Shown here: positions 31,657 through 41,485 of the stretch, one piece after another
Layout of the letters: the number at the start of each line of letters is the position of its first letter
Numbering within the stretch: the stretch's first letter is position 1
NCBI RefSeq assembly: GCF_009832905.1
Contig: NZ_CP047135.1
Location: 2,768,001-2,832,000, forward strand
Reading direction: 5' to 3'
Length of the DNA: 64,000 bases
DNA from: Stenotrophomonas sp. 364
GTDB lineage: Bacteria; Pseudomonadota; Gammaproteobacteria; Xanthomonadales; Xanthomonadaceae
Program-made: the position numbers and the translations under genes
Notes under the pieces: model-generated
What the model saw: the letters and a program-made list of their open reading frames with translations, nothing else
Databases searched by the model: none
What the model was told of the DNA's origin: nothing

Positions 31657-31878
31657 TCACTCGCCTACGGTCGGCCCCAAAAGCTGCTCAACGCGACCCT
31701 GCGCCCACTGCCGCGCCTCTTCGCGCGAGGCGACGGCCACATCAATTCCCGCCTGTGCCGGGCCGCCGTCGATCGCGTACCGCAGGATCGTTGCGCCAAC
31801 ACCGGTACGGTCCAGACGGACCCGGACGATCACCTTCCTGCCCTGAGCCTCGCACACCCAGTCTTCTTCGTAATTCAC
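31657..31878 (-). CDS. small protein encoded opposite to the rightward operon
   Basis: A 73-residue protein read from a GTG at 31878 with GAGAGGG upstream (MNYEEDWVCEAQGRKVIVRV); an alternative start at 31956 adds a poorly convincing 26 residues. It has a beta-strand core (KVIVRVRLDRTGVGATILRY) and a C-terminal helix (SREEARQWAQGRVEQLLG) with a balanced composition like a real small protein. It converges on the frameshifted gene with 17 bp between stops. Antisense small genes near xis occur in some prophages. Function unknown. Confidence 0.5.
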   Translation of the reverse strand: MNYEEDWVCEAQGRKVIVRVRLDRTGVGATILRYAIDGGPAQAGIDVAVASREEARQWAQGRVEQLLGPTVGE

Positions 31879-32068
31879 CTGCGCCCTCTCATTCGTTCTG
31901 CACAGCATCCGACGAACACGATAGCCGGGGACCGCAAAGGCCGCCACCGGAATCACTCAACCCATGCGATCCGAGGTCACTCATGACCCACCGACACATC
32001 AGCCATCCCGAAAGGCTGCCGGCCTGCGCCGCCCGTCGCGGCGGAGCGCATGGTTCGAAGGAGGAGCA

Positions 32069-32266
32069 ATGCACCTGCTGACCACAGAAAAATGGCTAGA
32101 TCGATACTTCGACAAGGCAAGTCGGCCAAGTACTCCCACTCTCCAGCGCTGGCTTCGAGATGGGAAGATCCCCGCAAAAAAGGTCGGCGGCACTTGGTTT
32201 ATTGACGAACACGCATGGCTCGCAGACGGGGATGACCTCGTTGAGCGCGTCCTCCAGGCTGGATGA
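32069..32266 (+). CDS. xis: excisionase-like protein
   Basis: A 65-residue protein read from the ATG at 32069, preceded by a strong Shine-Dalgarno (GGAGGAG). It starts MHLLTTEKWLDRYFDKASRP and has a winged-helix MerR-like layout: the recognition helix region PTLQRWLRDGKIPAKKVGGT followed by WFIDEHAWL. It lies 3 bp before the integrase, as expected for Xis, the directionality factor that bends DNA at the att site for excision. Confidence 0.8.
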   Translation: MHLLTTEKWLDRYFDKASRPSTPTLQRWLRDGKIPAKKVGGTWFIDEHAWLADGDDLVERVLQAG

Positions 32267-32269
32267 TCC

Positions 32270-33367
32270 ATGACACCACGACCACGCAGCAAGGCCCGCC
32301 AAGGCTGGCCGGCGAACCTCTATCCGAACCGCGATGGCTACAAGTACCGTCACCCGACCACAAAGAAGGAAACGTGGATGGGGACCGACAAGGCCAAGGC
32401 ATTTGCCGCTGCCAAGAAGCTAAATGCGCTGCTGATGCCGACGAATGACCTAGTCGATCGGGTGATCGGCTCAAAGGAAACAGTCGCCGATGCAATTGCA
32501 GTGTTCCGCCGGGACGATATCCCTGGGCGGAAGTGGGCCCCGAAGACGGCCGAGGTGTATGAGAGCGTGATCCGTCGCATCGAAGCCGGCATAGGTGCTC
32601 GGCCGGTCGAACAGGTCACGGTCAAGGACTGCGCAGAGTTCATCCGCGCGGTCACGGCCTCCGATCGCGCGCGCCAACAGTTCCGCCTGGTGCTGGGCTG
32701 GATCCTAGGCTGCGCCGTACAGGAAGGTTGGATCGACACCAACCCGGTACTGGCCACCCGCCGGTTCCAGCACGAGAGAAAGCGAACTCGCCTAACGAAG
32801 GAGATTTACGACAGCGTCTGGGACCATGCCGAGCCATGGCTCCGGCTTGCGATGGACCTGTCACTGGTCACGCTGCTCCGGCGCGAGGACATCGTATCTC
32901 TCAAGTTCTCCGACGTGCGCGACGGCTTCCTGTGGGTCGTCCCTCAGAAAACCGAGGGTACTTCATTGGTGAAGTTGAAGATCAGGATCAGCGAACAGCT
33001 AGCCACTCTTCTCTCGCAGGCTCGCGACTCGGTGGTGTCCCCGTACGTGGTTCACCGGCTCCCTGACCGGGCTCGGCCATCGGACAAGCGTGCTTCAGCA
33101 CGCGTGCACCACACCCAGGTCATGCCGGAGCAGCTGACCCGAGCGTTTCAGGATGCACGTGAGGCAGCGGGTGTCGCTGGCGACAATCCGCCAAGCTTCC
33201 ATGAAATCCGAAGCCTGGGCGGCGCCTTGGTCCGCGATTCGGGCTGGACGACTGAAGAGGTGCAAGCATTGATGGGGCATGCTTCTAAGTCGATGACAGA
33301 CCACTACCTGGATGGGCACGACGCCCCGTGGACGGAGGTAGCGCCCGCGCTCACGCTCGGCCGTTAG
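32270..33367 (+). CDS. int: phage tyrosine integrase
   Basis: A 365-residue lambda-type tyrosine recombinase. An N-terminal arm-binding part (ANLYPNRDGYKYRHP, then TWMGTDKAKAFAAAKKLNA) and a core-binding helical domain (about 70-165) precede the catalytic domain. Candidate catalytic residues are Arg204 (LLRRED), Lys227 (QKTEG), His311 and Arg314 (HEIR), His337 (LMGHAS) and the nucleophile Tyr346 (DHYLD). The set is complete, so it should be active. It is the last rightward gene, after xis. The target is probably the nearby tRNA-Pro gene, but the second att copy is not in the window. Confidence 0.92.
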   Translation: MTPRPRSKARQGWPANLYPNRDGYKYRHPTTKKETWMGTDKAKAFAAAKKLNALLMPTNDLVDRVIGSKETVADAIAVFRRDDIPGRKWAPKTAEVYESVIRRIEAGIGARPVEQVTVKDCAEFIRAVTASDRARQQFRLVLGWILGCAVQEGWIDTNPVLATRRFQHERKRTRLTKEIYDSVWDHAEPWLRLAMDLSLVTLLRREDIVSLKFSDVRDGFLWVVPQKTEGTSLVKLKIRISEQLATLLSQARDSVVSPYVVHRLPDRARPSDKRASARVHHTQVMPEQLTRAFQDAREAAGVAGDNPPSFHEIRSLGGALVRDSGWTTEEVQALMGHASKSMTDHYLDGHDAPWTEVAPALTLGR

Positions 33368-33370
33368 CTG

Positions 33371-33395
33371 AAAACGACCGGGGCGACCAGGTCGT
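33371..33395 (-). terminator. terminator of the XRE/ImmA operon
   Basis: On the minus strand ACGACC-10 nt-GGTCGT is followed by TTTC, 40 bp after the XRE/ImmA stop codon. The stem is short (6 bp) but placed correctly between two converging genes (integrase and this operon). It might serve both. Confidence 0.45.
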
Positions 33396-33436
33396 CTCCT
33401 TCGCTCGCTCCTTCCGGTATGCACCGCGCTGAACCG

Positions 33437-34525
33437 TCAGCTCACGGATCGGAGCCTTCGCACAGGCTTCTCCTGATCCTCAACCCCGTACAACAGGCGC
33501 AATTCTTCGGGGTGCATATGGAGCGATTTGGCGAGCTCCCCCGCCGTGTAGCCAAGCTCCTGCAGGTGAAGGTTGACGATTTCTTTCAGTACCTTCGTTG
33601 GCTCACGTGCGACGGCAATGCTATCCGGCTCAGCGCGACGATATCCCATCGCGCTCATCTGCCTCCACAGGTATTGGGCTTGGCTTGGCTGCACAAGGCC
33701 AATGGACTGACAACGCATCAACAGCGAGGCCATCGAGACACGCCAAATTGGCTTAAGTGCCGCGAGCTTCTGAATCGTGATCCGATCGAGCAGGTACGGC
33801 CGTATGTCGCGCCGGGGCATCAACAGCGCGCTTGCGAACTGATTGGCCTCCTCCTCCATGGTTGACGAAGGAACGCTATGCATGACCAGATGGCCAAGTT
33901 CATGCGCAAGCGTAAAGCGCTGACGATCACCAGGGGCGTTGCTGTCGATGAAGATGCAGGGCGGGGCACCAAGCGTTCTGATGGTCAGCCCGTCAACGCC
34001 AATGGACGACATATCACATTCTATGACGACGATACCCGCGCGCTCGATGTGGTCGGTGAGGTTGTGCAGCGGGCCGTTGGGCAGGCCCCATGTTCGGCGC
34101 ATCATCTCTGCGATCAGCTCGATGTCGCCATCGTACTCATCCGGATCAAGTGCCGGCAGAAGCAACTGCGCTTCGATATCTGCCGCAGCCAGCAACCGGC
34201 GGATATGCATGAGGCGGATGTTGAGGTCCGCTTCCAGCTTTTCTAATGCGCGGTTGCCCGTGCTCGCCTTTCGCCGATACATAGCATTACCGTGAAGGCT
34301 AATCGGCAGGCCGAAAGAGCGGTCAGACTCGAAAAAGATAGATTTTGGGAAATCGACCGCCGCAGCGAGCTTATCTACGACCTCGTCGGACGGGTCGGTG
34401 ATCAGTCCCGCCTCGAGTTTCGATACCGCTGCTTGGGACACGCGTGCGTCAGCGGCTAGCTGCGACTGGCTCTTGCCCCGAGCCTGGCGCACGGTCCGAA
34501 GGATCTCTTTGTTGAAGGTGGACAT
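33437..34525 (-). CDS. XRE helix-turn-helix / ImmA-IrrE-type zinc peptidase
   Basis: A 362-residue two-domain protein. Residues about 6-62 form an XRE helix-turn-helix (TVRQARGKSQSQLAADARVS, then QAAVSKLEAG). The M78/ImmA-type peptidase domain follows, with the zinc motif HELGH at 208-212 and the third ligand region EEEAN at 224-228. The remaining C-terminal part is helical. In ImmA of ICEBs1 the peptidase cleaves a repressor; in several toxin-antitoxin and phage-defence pairs an HTH-M78 protein is the regulator or antitoxin. Its ATG overlaps the upstream stop as TGATG. The intact HTH and metal site suggest function. It lies between the integrase and tRNA-Pro. Confidence 0.88.
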   Translation of the reverse strand: MSTFNKEILRTVRQARGKSQSQLAADARVSQAAVSKLEAGLITDPSDEVVDKLAAAVDFPKSIFFESDRSFGLPISLHGNAMYRRKASTGNRALEKLEADLNIRLMHIRRLLAAADIEAQLLLPALDPDEYDGDIELIAEMMRRTWGLPNGPLHNLTDHIERAGIVVIECDMSSIGVDGLTIRTLGAPPCIFIDSNAPGDRQRFTLAHELGHLVMHSVPSSTMEEEANQFASALLMPRRDIRPYLLDRITIQKLAALKPIWRVSMASLLMRCQSIGLVQPSQAQYLWRQMSAMGYRRAEPDSIAVAREPTKVLKEIVNLHLQELGYTAGELAKSLHMHPEELRLLYGVEDQEKPVRRLRSVS

Positions 34526-35136
34526 CAGCTCTCACCGGATTCACCGGCCTTGTCATCGTTAGTTTTACGGCCCTTCAAACGCACCAAACCTGTGGATTTG
34601 ACGGCGGGCATCGGCTGCAGCGGAGCATCAGGCTGGGCGGCGGGCAGGGAGCTTACCGAATCGTTGTCTATCAAGGAATAGGTCCACAGGATCGCCCCCC
34701 CTGCCCGGCCGACGACCAAAATGTCCGCAATATCAGTCTCATTGGGATTTAGACAGTACGTAACCTCCACGCGCTGCTGGGCGGCGACTCCTGTCAGCGG
34801 CAGCTGAGGGTCATGGAACGCGAGCGCCTCTTGGGTCGGGTAGTTCCTCGTAAGGCCCCCGCCGTCGGACTTTTTAAGTCGGAAGGCGACTGTGCCATCC
34901 ACAAGGAAGTGGTAAGACTCGTGCTTGACGACCACCGACACGCCAGGAACGCCTTCCAGCGCCACGGCTGCGTAATGGGCCATCTGCTCCCAAACATAAT
35001 TGGCGCGTCCGCGCCGACGCCAGTGACTGAGCTTAGACCCCCGCCAGTCCTCCCAGCCCGATGTAATGGCCGTCCTGAGCACCGGCTCAATCCGGTGGAG
35101 AGCTGACTTCACGACCTCGATTTTGGGGTGGGTCAC
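34525..35136 (-). CDS. unknown 203-residue partner of the XRE/ImmA protein (possible toxin or effector)
   Basis: First gene of the two-gene operon, coupled to the XRE/ImmA gene by a 1-bp TGATG overlap. It starts MTHPKIEVVKSALHRIEPVL. The middle has RGRANYVWEQMAHYAAVALE, then a strand-rich part with VVVKHESYHFLVDGTVAFRL and EVTYCLNPNETDIADILVVG. There is no membrane segment, signal or motif I recognise. The charged Pro-rich C-terminus (about residues 170-203) is probably disordered. The pairing with an HTH-M78 protein matches pairs such as RosmerTA as I remember them, in which the small partner is the toxin. That link is an inference from architecture. Confidence 0.75.
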   Translation of the reverse strand: MTHPKIEVVKSALHRIEPVLRTAITSGWEDWRGSKLSHWRRRGRANYVWEQMAHYAAVALEGVPGVSVVVKHESYHFLVDGTVAFRLKKSDGGGLTRNYPTQEALAFHDPQLPLTGVAAQQRVEVTYCLNPNETDIADILVVGRAGGAILWTYSLIDNDSVSSLPAAQPDAPLQPMPAVKSTGLVRLKGRKTNDDKAGESGES

Positions 35137-35183
35137 TGGCGCACACCTGCAGGGGCAATGGATGACAGCCCCAGTGTATCAAC

Positions 35184-35206
35184 TACATTTGCGACTGTAA
35201 ATTATA
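35184..35206 (-). promoter_or_regulatory. promoter and dyad of the XRE/ImmA operon
   Basis: On the minus strand a perfect -10 (TATAAT, 35206-35201) lies about 65 bp before the first ATG. Just downstream, at the expected transcription start, is the dyad TACA-8 nt-TGTA (35199-35184). A dyad over the start site fits autoregulation by the XRE protein. No good -35 is seen. Confidence 0.5.
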
Positions 35207-35362
35207 ACCAACTCTATAACCCGCATCCGGACAACTCTATTGGGACGACGGCGGATGCTTCGGCCCCTCTCCTCAACCGGGGCGACAACTGTCCGAAGCG
35301 TTGTCCGTGAGCCCTGACCGATACATTGATAGGGTGAGTACAGGGTGGGAATAGGGTGTAGA

Positions 35363-35398
35363 ACGAAAAAAGGCTCGCACCGGTGAGTGCAAGCCTTT
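35363..35398 (-). terminator. rho-independent terminator of tRNA-Pro
   Basis: On the minus strand AAAGGCTTGCAC and GTGCGAGCCTTT pair with one mismatch around a short loop, followed by a run of T. It starts 17 bp after the tRNA 3' end. It is a strong intrinsic terminator and separates the tRNA from the prophage side. Confidence 0.85.
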
Positions 35399-35415
35399 GA
35401 TCTTAATACCAACAA

Positions 35416-35492
35416 TGGTCGGGACGGCCGGATTTGAACCGACGACCCTCTGCCCCCCAGGCAGATGCGCTACCAGGCTGCGCTACGCCCCG
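35416..35492 (-). tRNA. tRNA-Pro, anticodon GGG
   Basis: A 77-nt cloverleaf on the minus strand starting CGGGGCGTAGCGCAGCC and ending in an encoded CCA. The acceptor stem CGGGGCG pairs with the 3' side before A73; the T arm contains GGTTCAAATCC; the anticodon loop CTGGGGG gives anticodon GGG. The gene is conserved at this place in Xanthomonadaceae downstream of ihfA/merR. Its 3' end is the likely integration target of the prophage. Confidence 0.95.
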
Positions 35493-35531
35493 ATGCTGCT
35501 GGTACTGTCCCCGCCTCTCAGCGGGCCGACG

Positions 35532-35537
35532 AGTATA
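35532..35537 (-). promoter_or_regulatory. -10 element of tRNA-Pro promoter
   Basis: TATACT (35537-35532) is followed by a G+C-rich discriminator (CGTCGGCCCGC), typical of stable RNA promoters under stringent control. It lies about 40 bp before the tRNA 5' end. The -35 is weak. Confidence 0.4.
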
Positions 35538-35559
35538 ACGGTTTTATCGAAGAATTTGT

Positions 35560-35916
35560 TCAGCGACGAAGCAATTGCAGCACTTCTTCCAGCTCCATCC
35601 GCGTCTGCTTGATGATCTGGTTGCTCAGCGTCGATTCGTCGCGGGCACCGGCACCTTCCAGGCGCAGGCGCGCGCCGCCGATGGTGTAGCCCTGCTCGTA
35701 GAGCAGGCCGCGGATCTGGCGCACCATCAGCACGTCGTGGCGCTGGTAGTAGCGGCGGTTGCCGCGGCGCTTGGCCGGTTCCAGGCTGGGAAACTCGGTT
35801 TCCCAGTAGCGCAGCACGTGCGGTTTGACATCGCAAAGCTCGCTGACTTCACCAATGGTGAAGTAGCGCTTTGCCGGTATCGGCGGAAGTTCGCGGTTAC
35901 TGCCCGGATCCAGCAT
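35560..35916 (-). CDS. MerR-family transcriptional regulator
   Basis: A 118-residue protein with an N-terminal MerR winged helix (about residues 18-85): [20 protein letters not shown], then the YWETEFPSL and [19 protein letters not shown] segments. It lacks the long effector-binding part of larger MerR proteins and the metal-binding cysteines, and ends in a coiled coil ([14 protein letters not shown]). It overlaps the 3' end of ihfA by 20 bp, a conserved arrangement in gammaproteobacteria. The target is unknown. Confidence 0.88.
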   Translation of the reverse strand: MLDPGSNRELPPIPAKRYFTIGEVSELCDVKPHVLRYWETEFPSLEPAKRRGNRRYYQRHDVLMVRQIRGLLYEQGYTIGGARLRLEGAGARDESTLSNQIIKQTRMELEEVLQLLRR

Positions 35917-36196
35917 ATGCCTCTACCCTTTCCTTGAGCTTCTGGCCCGGACGGAAGGTAACCACCGTACGGGCGGAAATCGGAATTTCCTCGCCGGTTT
36001 TCGGGTTGCGACCCGGGCGCTGGTTCTTGCGCCGCAGGTCGAAATTGCCGAAGCCGGACAGCTTCACCTGACGTCCCTGTTCCAATGCCTCACGCAACAC
36101 ATCGAAGAACGCGTCGACAAATTCCTTGGCTTCGCGCTTGTTCAGACCCACTTCGTCGAACAGCTTTTCGGCCATCTCAGCCTTGGTCAATGCCAT
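35897..36196 (-). CDS. ihfA: integration host factor subunit alpha
   Basis: A 99-residue protein starting [20 protein letters not shown] with the HU/IHF fold. The DNA-binding arm segment [20 protein letters not shown] and GSG-like C-terminus match IHF-alpha. It pairs with IHF-beta to bend DNA sharply, and phage integrases use it at att sites. The location directly after pheT is the same as in E. coli. The ATG at 36196 is preceded by AGGA-like bases, and the family length (99 residues) supports this start over the in-frame extension. Confidence 0.96.
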   Translation of the reverse strand: MALTKAEMAEKLFDEVGLNKREAKEFVDAFFDVLREALEQGRQVKLSGFGNFDLRRKNQRPGRNPKTGEEIPISARTVVTFRPGQKLKERVEAYAGSGQ

Positions 36197-36221
36197 TCCT
36201 GCTACCCCCCATGCTGCCCGC

Positions 36222-38603
36222 TCAACCGCGGATCCGGGCGTGGTGTTCACGCTCCATGGCAGAGACAGCCTCAGCCACTACCGACTCCACGTCGCGGTCC
36301 GTCAGAGTGCGCGACTTGTCCTGCAAAATCAAGCCCATAGCGAGACTCTTGAAGCCCGGCTCGACCCCCTGGCCGACGTAGCGGTCGAACAGGGTCACCT
36401 GCCGCAGCAGCGGCCCGACGGCCCGGCGCAGGGTGGCTTCCAGGTCGGCCCAGGCGGCGGCTTCAGGCACCAGGAAGGCCAGGTCGCGGCGCACCGACGG
36501 GAAGCGCGACAGCTCGGCCGCACGCGGCAGCTGGCGGGCGGCCAGCGGGGCCAGGTCCAGCTCGAAGGCGAACACGTCCACGTCGATGTCCATGGCCTTG
36601 GCCAGGCGCGGGAGGATCTGACCGATCCAGCCCAGGCTTACGCCATCGCGCAGCACCTCGGCCGAACGCGCCGGGTGGCCGTAAGGGCGCTGTGAGGGCT
36701 GGAAGGTCAGCACCGCGCCGGAGGCGGCCGCCAGCGATTCCAGGTCACCCTTGAGGTCGTGGAAATCGACCTTGCGGGTGGCCAGGCCCCACTGCTGCGG
36801 GTCGGCGTCGCCACACACGGCGGCGGCCACGCGCTGGGTCTCCAGCGGTGCCGGGGTGCCCTCGCCTGCCTGCGGGTGGAAGCTGCGGCCCAGCTCGAAC
36901 AGGCGCACCCGGCCCAGCTGGCGCGCGGCGTTGCGGCCCAGCGTGGCCACCAGGCCCGGCAGCAGCGACGGACGCATCACCGCCAGTTCGGCCGACAGCG
37001 GGTTGGCCAGCGCCACCACGTCTTCATGCAGCTGCCACTGGCCCAGCAGGCCGGCATCGACGAAGGCGTAATTGATGGTCTCCTGCAGGTCGCGCGCCAC
37101 CAGCTGGCGACGCACGCTCAGGTCGTCAAGGCGTGTCTCGCTGGGCATGGCGATGCGCGAGGCACCGCCCGGCAGCGTGGTCGGGATCTGCTCGTAGCCG
37201 TGGATACGGGCCAGTTCTTCGATCAGGTCTTCTTCGATGGCGATGTCGAAGCGGCGGCTCGGCGCGGTCACCTGCCAGCCGTCGGCGCTGGCGACCACGT
37301 CCATGCCCAGCGCGCGCAGGATGCGCTCGACGTCGGCATCGGCGATCTGGATGCCGAGCACGCGGGCAATGCGCGCGCGGCGCAGGCCGATGCTGGCGGT
37401 CGCCGGCAGGTCGGCCTCACGTACCGCCTCGGTGACCGGCGCCGGCGTGCCGCCGGCCAGGTCCAGCACCAGGCGGGTGGCGTACTCGATCGCGGTGCGC
37501 GGCAGGGCCGGGTCCACGCCACGTTCGAAGCGGTGGCCCGCGTCGGTGTGCAGGCCCAGCTTGCGGCCACGGCCCATGATCGCGGCGGGCGCGAAATGCG
37601 CGGCCTCCAGGAACACGGCGGTGGTGTCGTCGGTGACCCGGGTGTCGAAGCCGCCCATCAGGCCGGCCAGCGCGATCGGGCGATCGGCGTCGGTGATGAG
37701 CAGGAAGCTGTCGTCCAGCGCGGCATCGCGGCCATCGAGCAGCTTCAGCGTTTCGCCGGCGCGCGAGCGACGCACGCCGATGCTGCCCTGCAAGGTGCCC
37801 AGGTCGAAGGCGTGCATCGGCTGGCCCAGTTCCAGCATCACGTACTGGGTGATGTCCACCAGCAGCGATACCGGACGCACGCCGCTGCGGCGCAGGCGCT
37901 CGGCCATCCACAACGGGGTGGCGGCGCGTGCGTTGATGCCTTCGATGACACGGCCCACGTAGCGCGGCGCTTCGGCACCGGCCGCCAGGTCGATCGTCAA
38001 TTCGCGGGTACCCACCGCCGCAACCGGGGCTGCGTCGAACGGCACCACTTCACTGGCGCATGCAGCAGCCACGTCGAAGGCGATGCCGCGGATGCTGAAG
38101 CAGTCGGCGCGGTTGGGGGTCAGCTTGATCTCGATGCTGGCGTCGGGCAGCCCCAGGTACTCCACCAGGGTCTGGCCGACCGGCGCGTCATCGGGCAGTT
38201 CGAACAGGCCGGACGCGTCGCTGTCCAGGCCCAGTTCCCTGGCCGAGCACAGCATGCCGTTGGAGTCCACGCCGCGCAGCTTGGCCGGCTTGATCTTCAG
38301 CTCGCCGATCTGCGCACCGATCATCGCCAGCGGCGCAACCAGGCCCGGGCGCGCGTTCGGCGCGCCGCACACGATCTGCACGTGCTCGCCCTGCCCGGCA
38401 TCGACCTGGCAGATCTGCAGGCGGTCGGCTTCGGGATGGCGCTCGGCCGACACGATGCGCGCCACCACCACGTGGTCCAGGCCCGCGCCGAGCGCGGTGA
38501 CCTCTTCCACTTCCAGGCCGATGGCGGTCAGCACCGCGCCGAGTTCGTCGCGCGAAACCGAGGTGGGAACGTGGCTGCGCAGCCAGTTTTCAGAGAATTT
38601 CAT
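36222..38603 (-). CDS. pheT: phenylalanyl-tRNA synthetase beta subunit
   Basis: A 793-residue protein (E. coli 795). The start [20 protein letters not shown] at 38603 is that of the family. Domains in order: an EMAP-type tRNA-binding fold (about 40-150), B3/B4 editing domain (about 210-380), B5 DNA-binding-like domain (about 400-475), the inactive synthetase-like core, and a C-terminal FDX-ACB anticodon-binding domain (about 700-793, [14 protein letters not shown]). It works with PheS as an alpha2beta2 enzyme charging tRNA-Phe. A SMAG repeat lies between pheS and pheT. Confidence 0.97.
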   Translation of the reverse strand: MKFSENWLRSHVPTSVSRDELGAVLTAIGLEVEEVTALGAGLDHVVVARIVSAERHPEADRLQICQVDAGQGEHVQIVCGAPNARPGLVAPLAMIGAQIGELKIKPAKLRGVDSNGMLCSARELGLDSDASGLFELPDDAPVGQTLVEYLGLPDASIEIKLTPNRADCFSIRGIAFDVAAACASEVVPFDAAPVAAVGTRELTIDLAAGAEAPRYVGRVIEGINARAATPLWMAERLRRSGVRPVSLLVDITQYVMLELGQPMHAFDLGTLQGSIGVRRSRAGETLKLLDGRDAALDDSFLLITDADRPIALAGLMGGFDTRVTDDTTAVFLEAAHFAPAAIMGRGRKLGLHTDAGHRFERGVDPALPRTAIEYATRLVLDLAGGTPAPVTEAVREADLPATASIGLRRARIARVLGIQIADADVERILRALGMDVVASADGWQVTAPSRRFDIAIEEDLIEELARIHGYEQIPTTLPGGASRIAMPSETRLDDLSVRRQLVARDLQETINYAFVDAGLLGQWQLHEDVVALANPLSAELAVMRPSLLPGLVATLGRNAARQLGRVRLFELGRSFHPQAGEGTPAPLETQRVAAAVCGDADPQQWGLATRKVDFHDLKGDLESLAAASGAVLTFQPSQRPYGHPARSAEVLRDGVSLGWIGQILPRLAKAMDIDVDVFAFELDLAPLAARQLPRAAELSRFPSVRRDLAFLVPEAAAWADLEATLRRAVGPLLRQVTLFDRYVGQGVEPGFKSLAMGLILQDKSRTLTDRDVESVVAEAVSAMEREHHARIRG

Positions 38604-38671
38604 GGTGTCACCCTGGTGGGCCCGGCGCATGCGCCTGGGCCGTGATGAATGGTGGTGCGTTGGGCGTTGCT

Positions 38672-38698
38672 GGATAGCCGGGCAGAGCCCGGCGCTAC
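38672..38698 (-). repeat. SMAG-type palindrome between pheS and pheT
   Basis: On the minus strand the element starts GTAG and folds as GCCGGGC-tct-GCCCGGC. This is the GTAG-headed palindromic repeat type described as SMAG in S. maltophilia. It forms a stable hairpin in the pheS-pheT mRNA and might affect mRNA stability. Confidence 0.75.
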
Positions 38699-38710
38699 GC
38701 TGTACCGGCG

Positions 38711-39901
<1,191 letters not shown>

Positions 39902-40261
39902 TTATGCCGCCAGCGCGCCCTTGGCCTTTTCGGCCAGTGCAGCAAAACCGGCTGCGTCGTGCACGGCGATGTCAGCCAGAACCTTACGGTCCAGGGTGAT
40001 GCCGGACTTGAGCAGGCCATTCATGAAACGGCTGTAGCTCAGGCCGTTGATGCGGGCAGCCGCGTTGATGCGGGTGATCCACAGCGAACGGAAATTACGC
40101 TTCTTCTGCTTACGACCGATGTAGGCGTACTGCTGTGCCTTGATCACGGCCTGCTTGGCAACGCGGAAGACCTTGCGGCGAGCGTTGTAGTAACCCTTCG
40201 CCAGGGTCAGAATTTTCTTGTGGCGGCGACGCGCCTGTACGCCACGCTTTACTCGTGCCAT
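39902..40261 (-). CDS. rplT: 50S ribosomal protein L20
   Basis: A 119-residue, Arg/Lys-rich protein starting [20 protein letters not shown], the conserved L20 N-terminus. L20 binds 23S rRNA early in large-subunit assembly and in many bacteria represses its own operon. It follows rpmI by 10 bp in the classical infC-rpmI-rplT order. Confidence 0.98.
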   Translation of the reverse strand: MARVKRGVQARRRHKKILTLAKGYYNARRKVFRVAKQAVIKAQQYAYIGRKQKKRNFRSLWITRINAAARINGLSYSRFMNGLLKSGITLDRKVLADIAVHDAAGFAALAEKAKGALAA

Positions 40262-40271
40262 GGGTCAGTCC

Positions 40272-40469
40272 TCAGAGGTAGGGAAGCATACGGTTCAAAC
40301 GGCCTGCGTCTTCTGCACGAACATGGTTCGTCTGACGCAGATTGCGCTTCCGCTTGGTCGACTTCTTCGTGAGGATGTGGCTACGGTTGGCATGGCCAGC
40401 CTTGAACTTGCCGGAGGCGGTCTTGCGGAAACGCTTGGCCGCCGCCCGGTTGGTTTTGATCTTGGGCAT
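40272..40469 (-). CDS. rpmI: 50S ribosomal protein L35
   Basis: A 65-residue basic protein starting [20 protein letters not shown], the L35 signature region, and ending RLNRMLPYL. It lies between infC and rplT. An intergenic gap of 466 bp separates it from infC, longer than in E. coli. Confidence 0.98.
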   Translation of the reverse strand: MPKIKTNRAAAKRFRKTASGKFKAGHANRSHILTKKSTKRKRNLRQTNHVRAEDAGRLNRMLPYL

Positions 40470-40935
40470 TGCAATGTCCTTGATGATGTTTTGTCACTGA
40501 CCAGGGCGGTGGCCTGCGCCACACTTTCCGTCCATGCCCTTGCCTGCTTGTAAGCCCGGGATCCCCGATGGGAACCAGGCCGGTCCTGTTGCCGTTGAAA
40601 CAGCATGCCCGTTGCCGGGCTTGAAACCGTTCAAAACAGCGCCCCGCAAAACGGGGCCGCCCATTATGCCCGCGAACACGGGAGGTTGCAAACTGTTGAT
40701 TGGGCGAATGTTTGCCGCGGGGCGGCCGAACCTGAACGGAACGGGCGCGAGCGCGAGCGCCGGCGTTGTGCCCGGCCGCGCGCGGAAAACGGCAGAAGGC
40801 GCCGTTGGGCGCCTGATGCGTGGTGCGCGGAGCGGTCAAGCCGACCAACGGTCGGCTCTACCCTCGCCACGGGGGCTGTGCAGCCGACCAACGGTCGGCT
40901 CTACCCCGCCGGTTCTGGCCAGGCCCGAGGGCCGG
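40470..40935 (-). other. 466-bp infC-rpmI intergenic region with hairpin and two SMAG repeats
   Basis: No gene is seen here. A hairpin GCCCCG-5 nt-CGGGGC lies at 40641-40657, with GCTGTTTT after it on the minus strand, a weak terminator candidate. Two SMAG-type palindromes (AGCCGACC/GGTCGGCT with GTAG on the minus strand) lie in tandem at 40839-40861 and 40882-40904. A separate promoter for rpmI-rplT in this gap would make sense, but I could not define it. Confidence 0.5.
40839..40904 (-). repeat. two tandem SMAG-type palindromes
   Basis: Identical 23-bp units at 40839-40861 and 40882-40904, spaced 43 bp apart. On the minus strand each starts GTAG followed by AGCCGACCGTTGGTCGGCT. The same unit occurs at 62167-62189. 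Paired SMAG repeats are common in S. maltophilia intergenic DNA. Confidence 0.85.
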
Positions 40936-41460
40936 TTACTTCTTCTTCGGCGCGATCATCATGACCATCTGCCGGCCTTCAAGGCGCGGACGGGACTCGA
41001 TCACGATGTCCTCACCCAGATCACCTTCGATCCGGTTGGCCATTTCGCGACCCAGTTCCTGATGGCTCATTTCACGGCCACGGAAGCGGATGTTGACCTT
41101 GATCTTGTCGCCCTCTTCCAGGAAACCGCGCATCTTGCGCAGCTTGATCTGGTAGTCGCCTTCATCGGTGACCGGACGGAACTTCACTTCCTTGATCTCG
41201 ACCTGCTTGGTCTTCTTCTTGGCCTCGTTGGCCTTCTTCTGCGCTTCGAACTTGAACTTGCCGAAGTCCATGATCTTGCACACCGGCGGATCAGCCTGCG
41301 GCTGAATCTCGACCAGGTCCAGACCTTCGTCTTCGGCCATCGACAGCGCTTCGTCACGCGTCAACACGCCAATCATTTCTCCGTCGCTGCCGATCACGCG
41401 TACGCGCGGCACCCGGATTTCCTGATTCTTGCGGTTCTGTTTGTTGTCAGGGGTACTGAT
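40936..41460 (-). CDS. infC: translation initiation factor IF-3 (ATC start codon)
   Basis: A 174-residue protein containing the IF-3 signature blocks, including [20 protein letters not shown] and [22 protein letters not shown]-3 prevents subunit joining and checks the start codon. No ATG or GTG is placed correctly. The reading [20 protein letters not shown] starts with ATC at 41460, 8 nt after GGGAG. An unusual start codon (ATT in E. coli) is the known basis of IF-3 autoregulation. An ATG 8 codons upstream is possible but lies in the hairpin/Shine-Dalgarno region and is less likely. Confidence 0.93.
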   Translation of the reverse strand: MSTPDNKQNRKNQEIRVPRVRVIGSDGEMIGVLTRDEALSMAEDEGLDLVEIQPQADPPVCKIMDFGKFKFEAQKKANEAKKKTKQVEIKEVKFRPVTDEGDYQIKLRKMRGFLEEGDKIKVNIRFRGREMSHQELGREMANRIEGDLGEDIVIESRPRLEGRQMVMMIAPKKK

Positions 41461-41485
41461 ATTGCAATCTCCCAGAGGAATCAAA

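Noticed and set aside
31446..32081. Long 211-codon reading of the gene after the methyltransferase
   Set aside because: After codon 38 the frame is Pro/Arg-rich and overlaps xis and an antisense gene; a one-base shift gives a much better short C-terminus.
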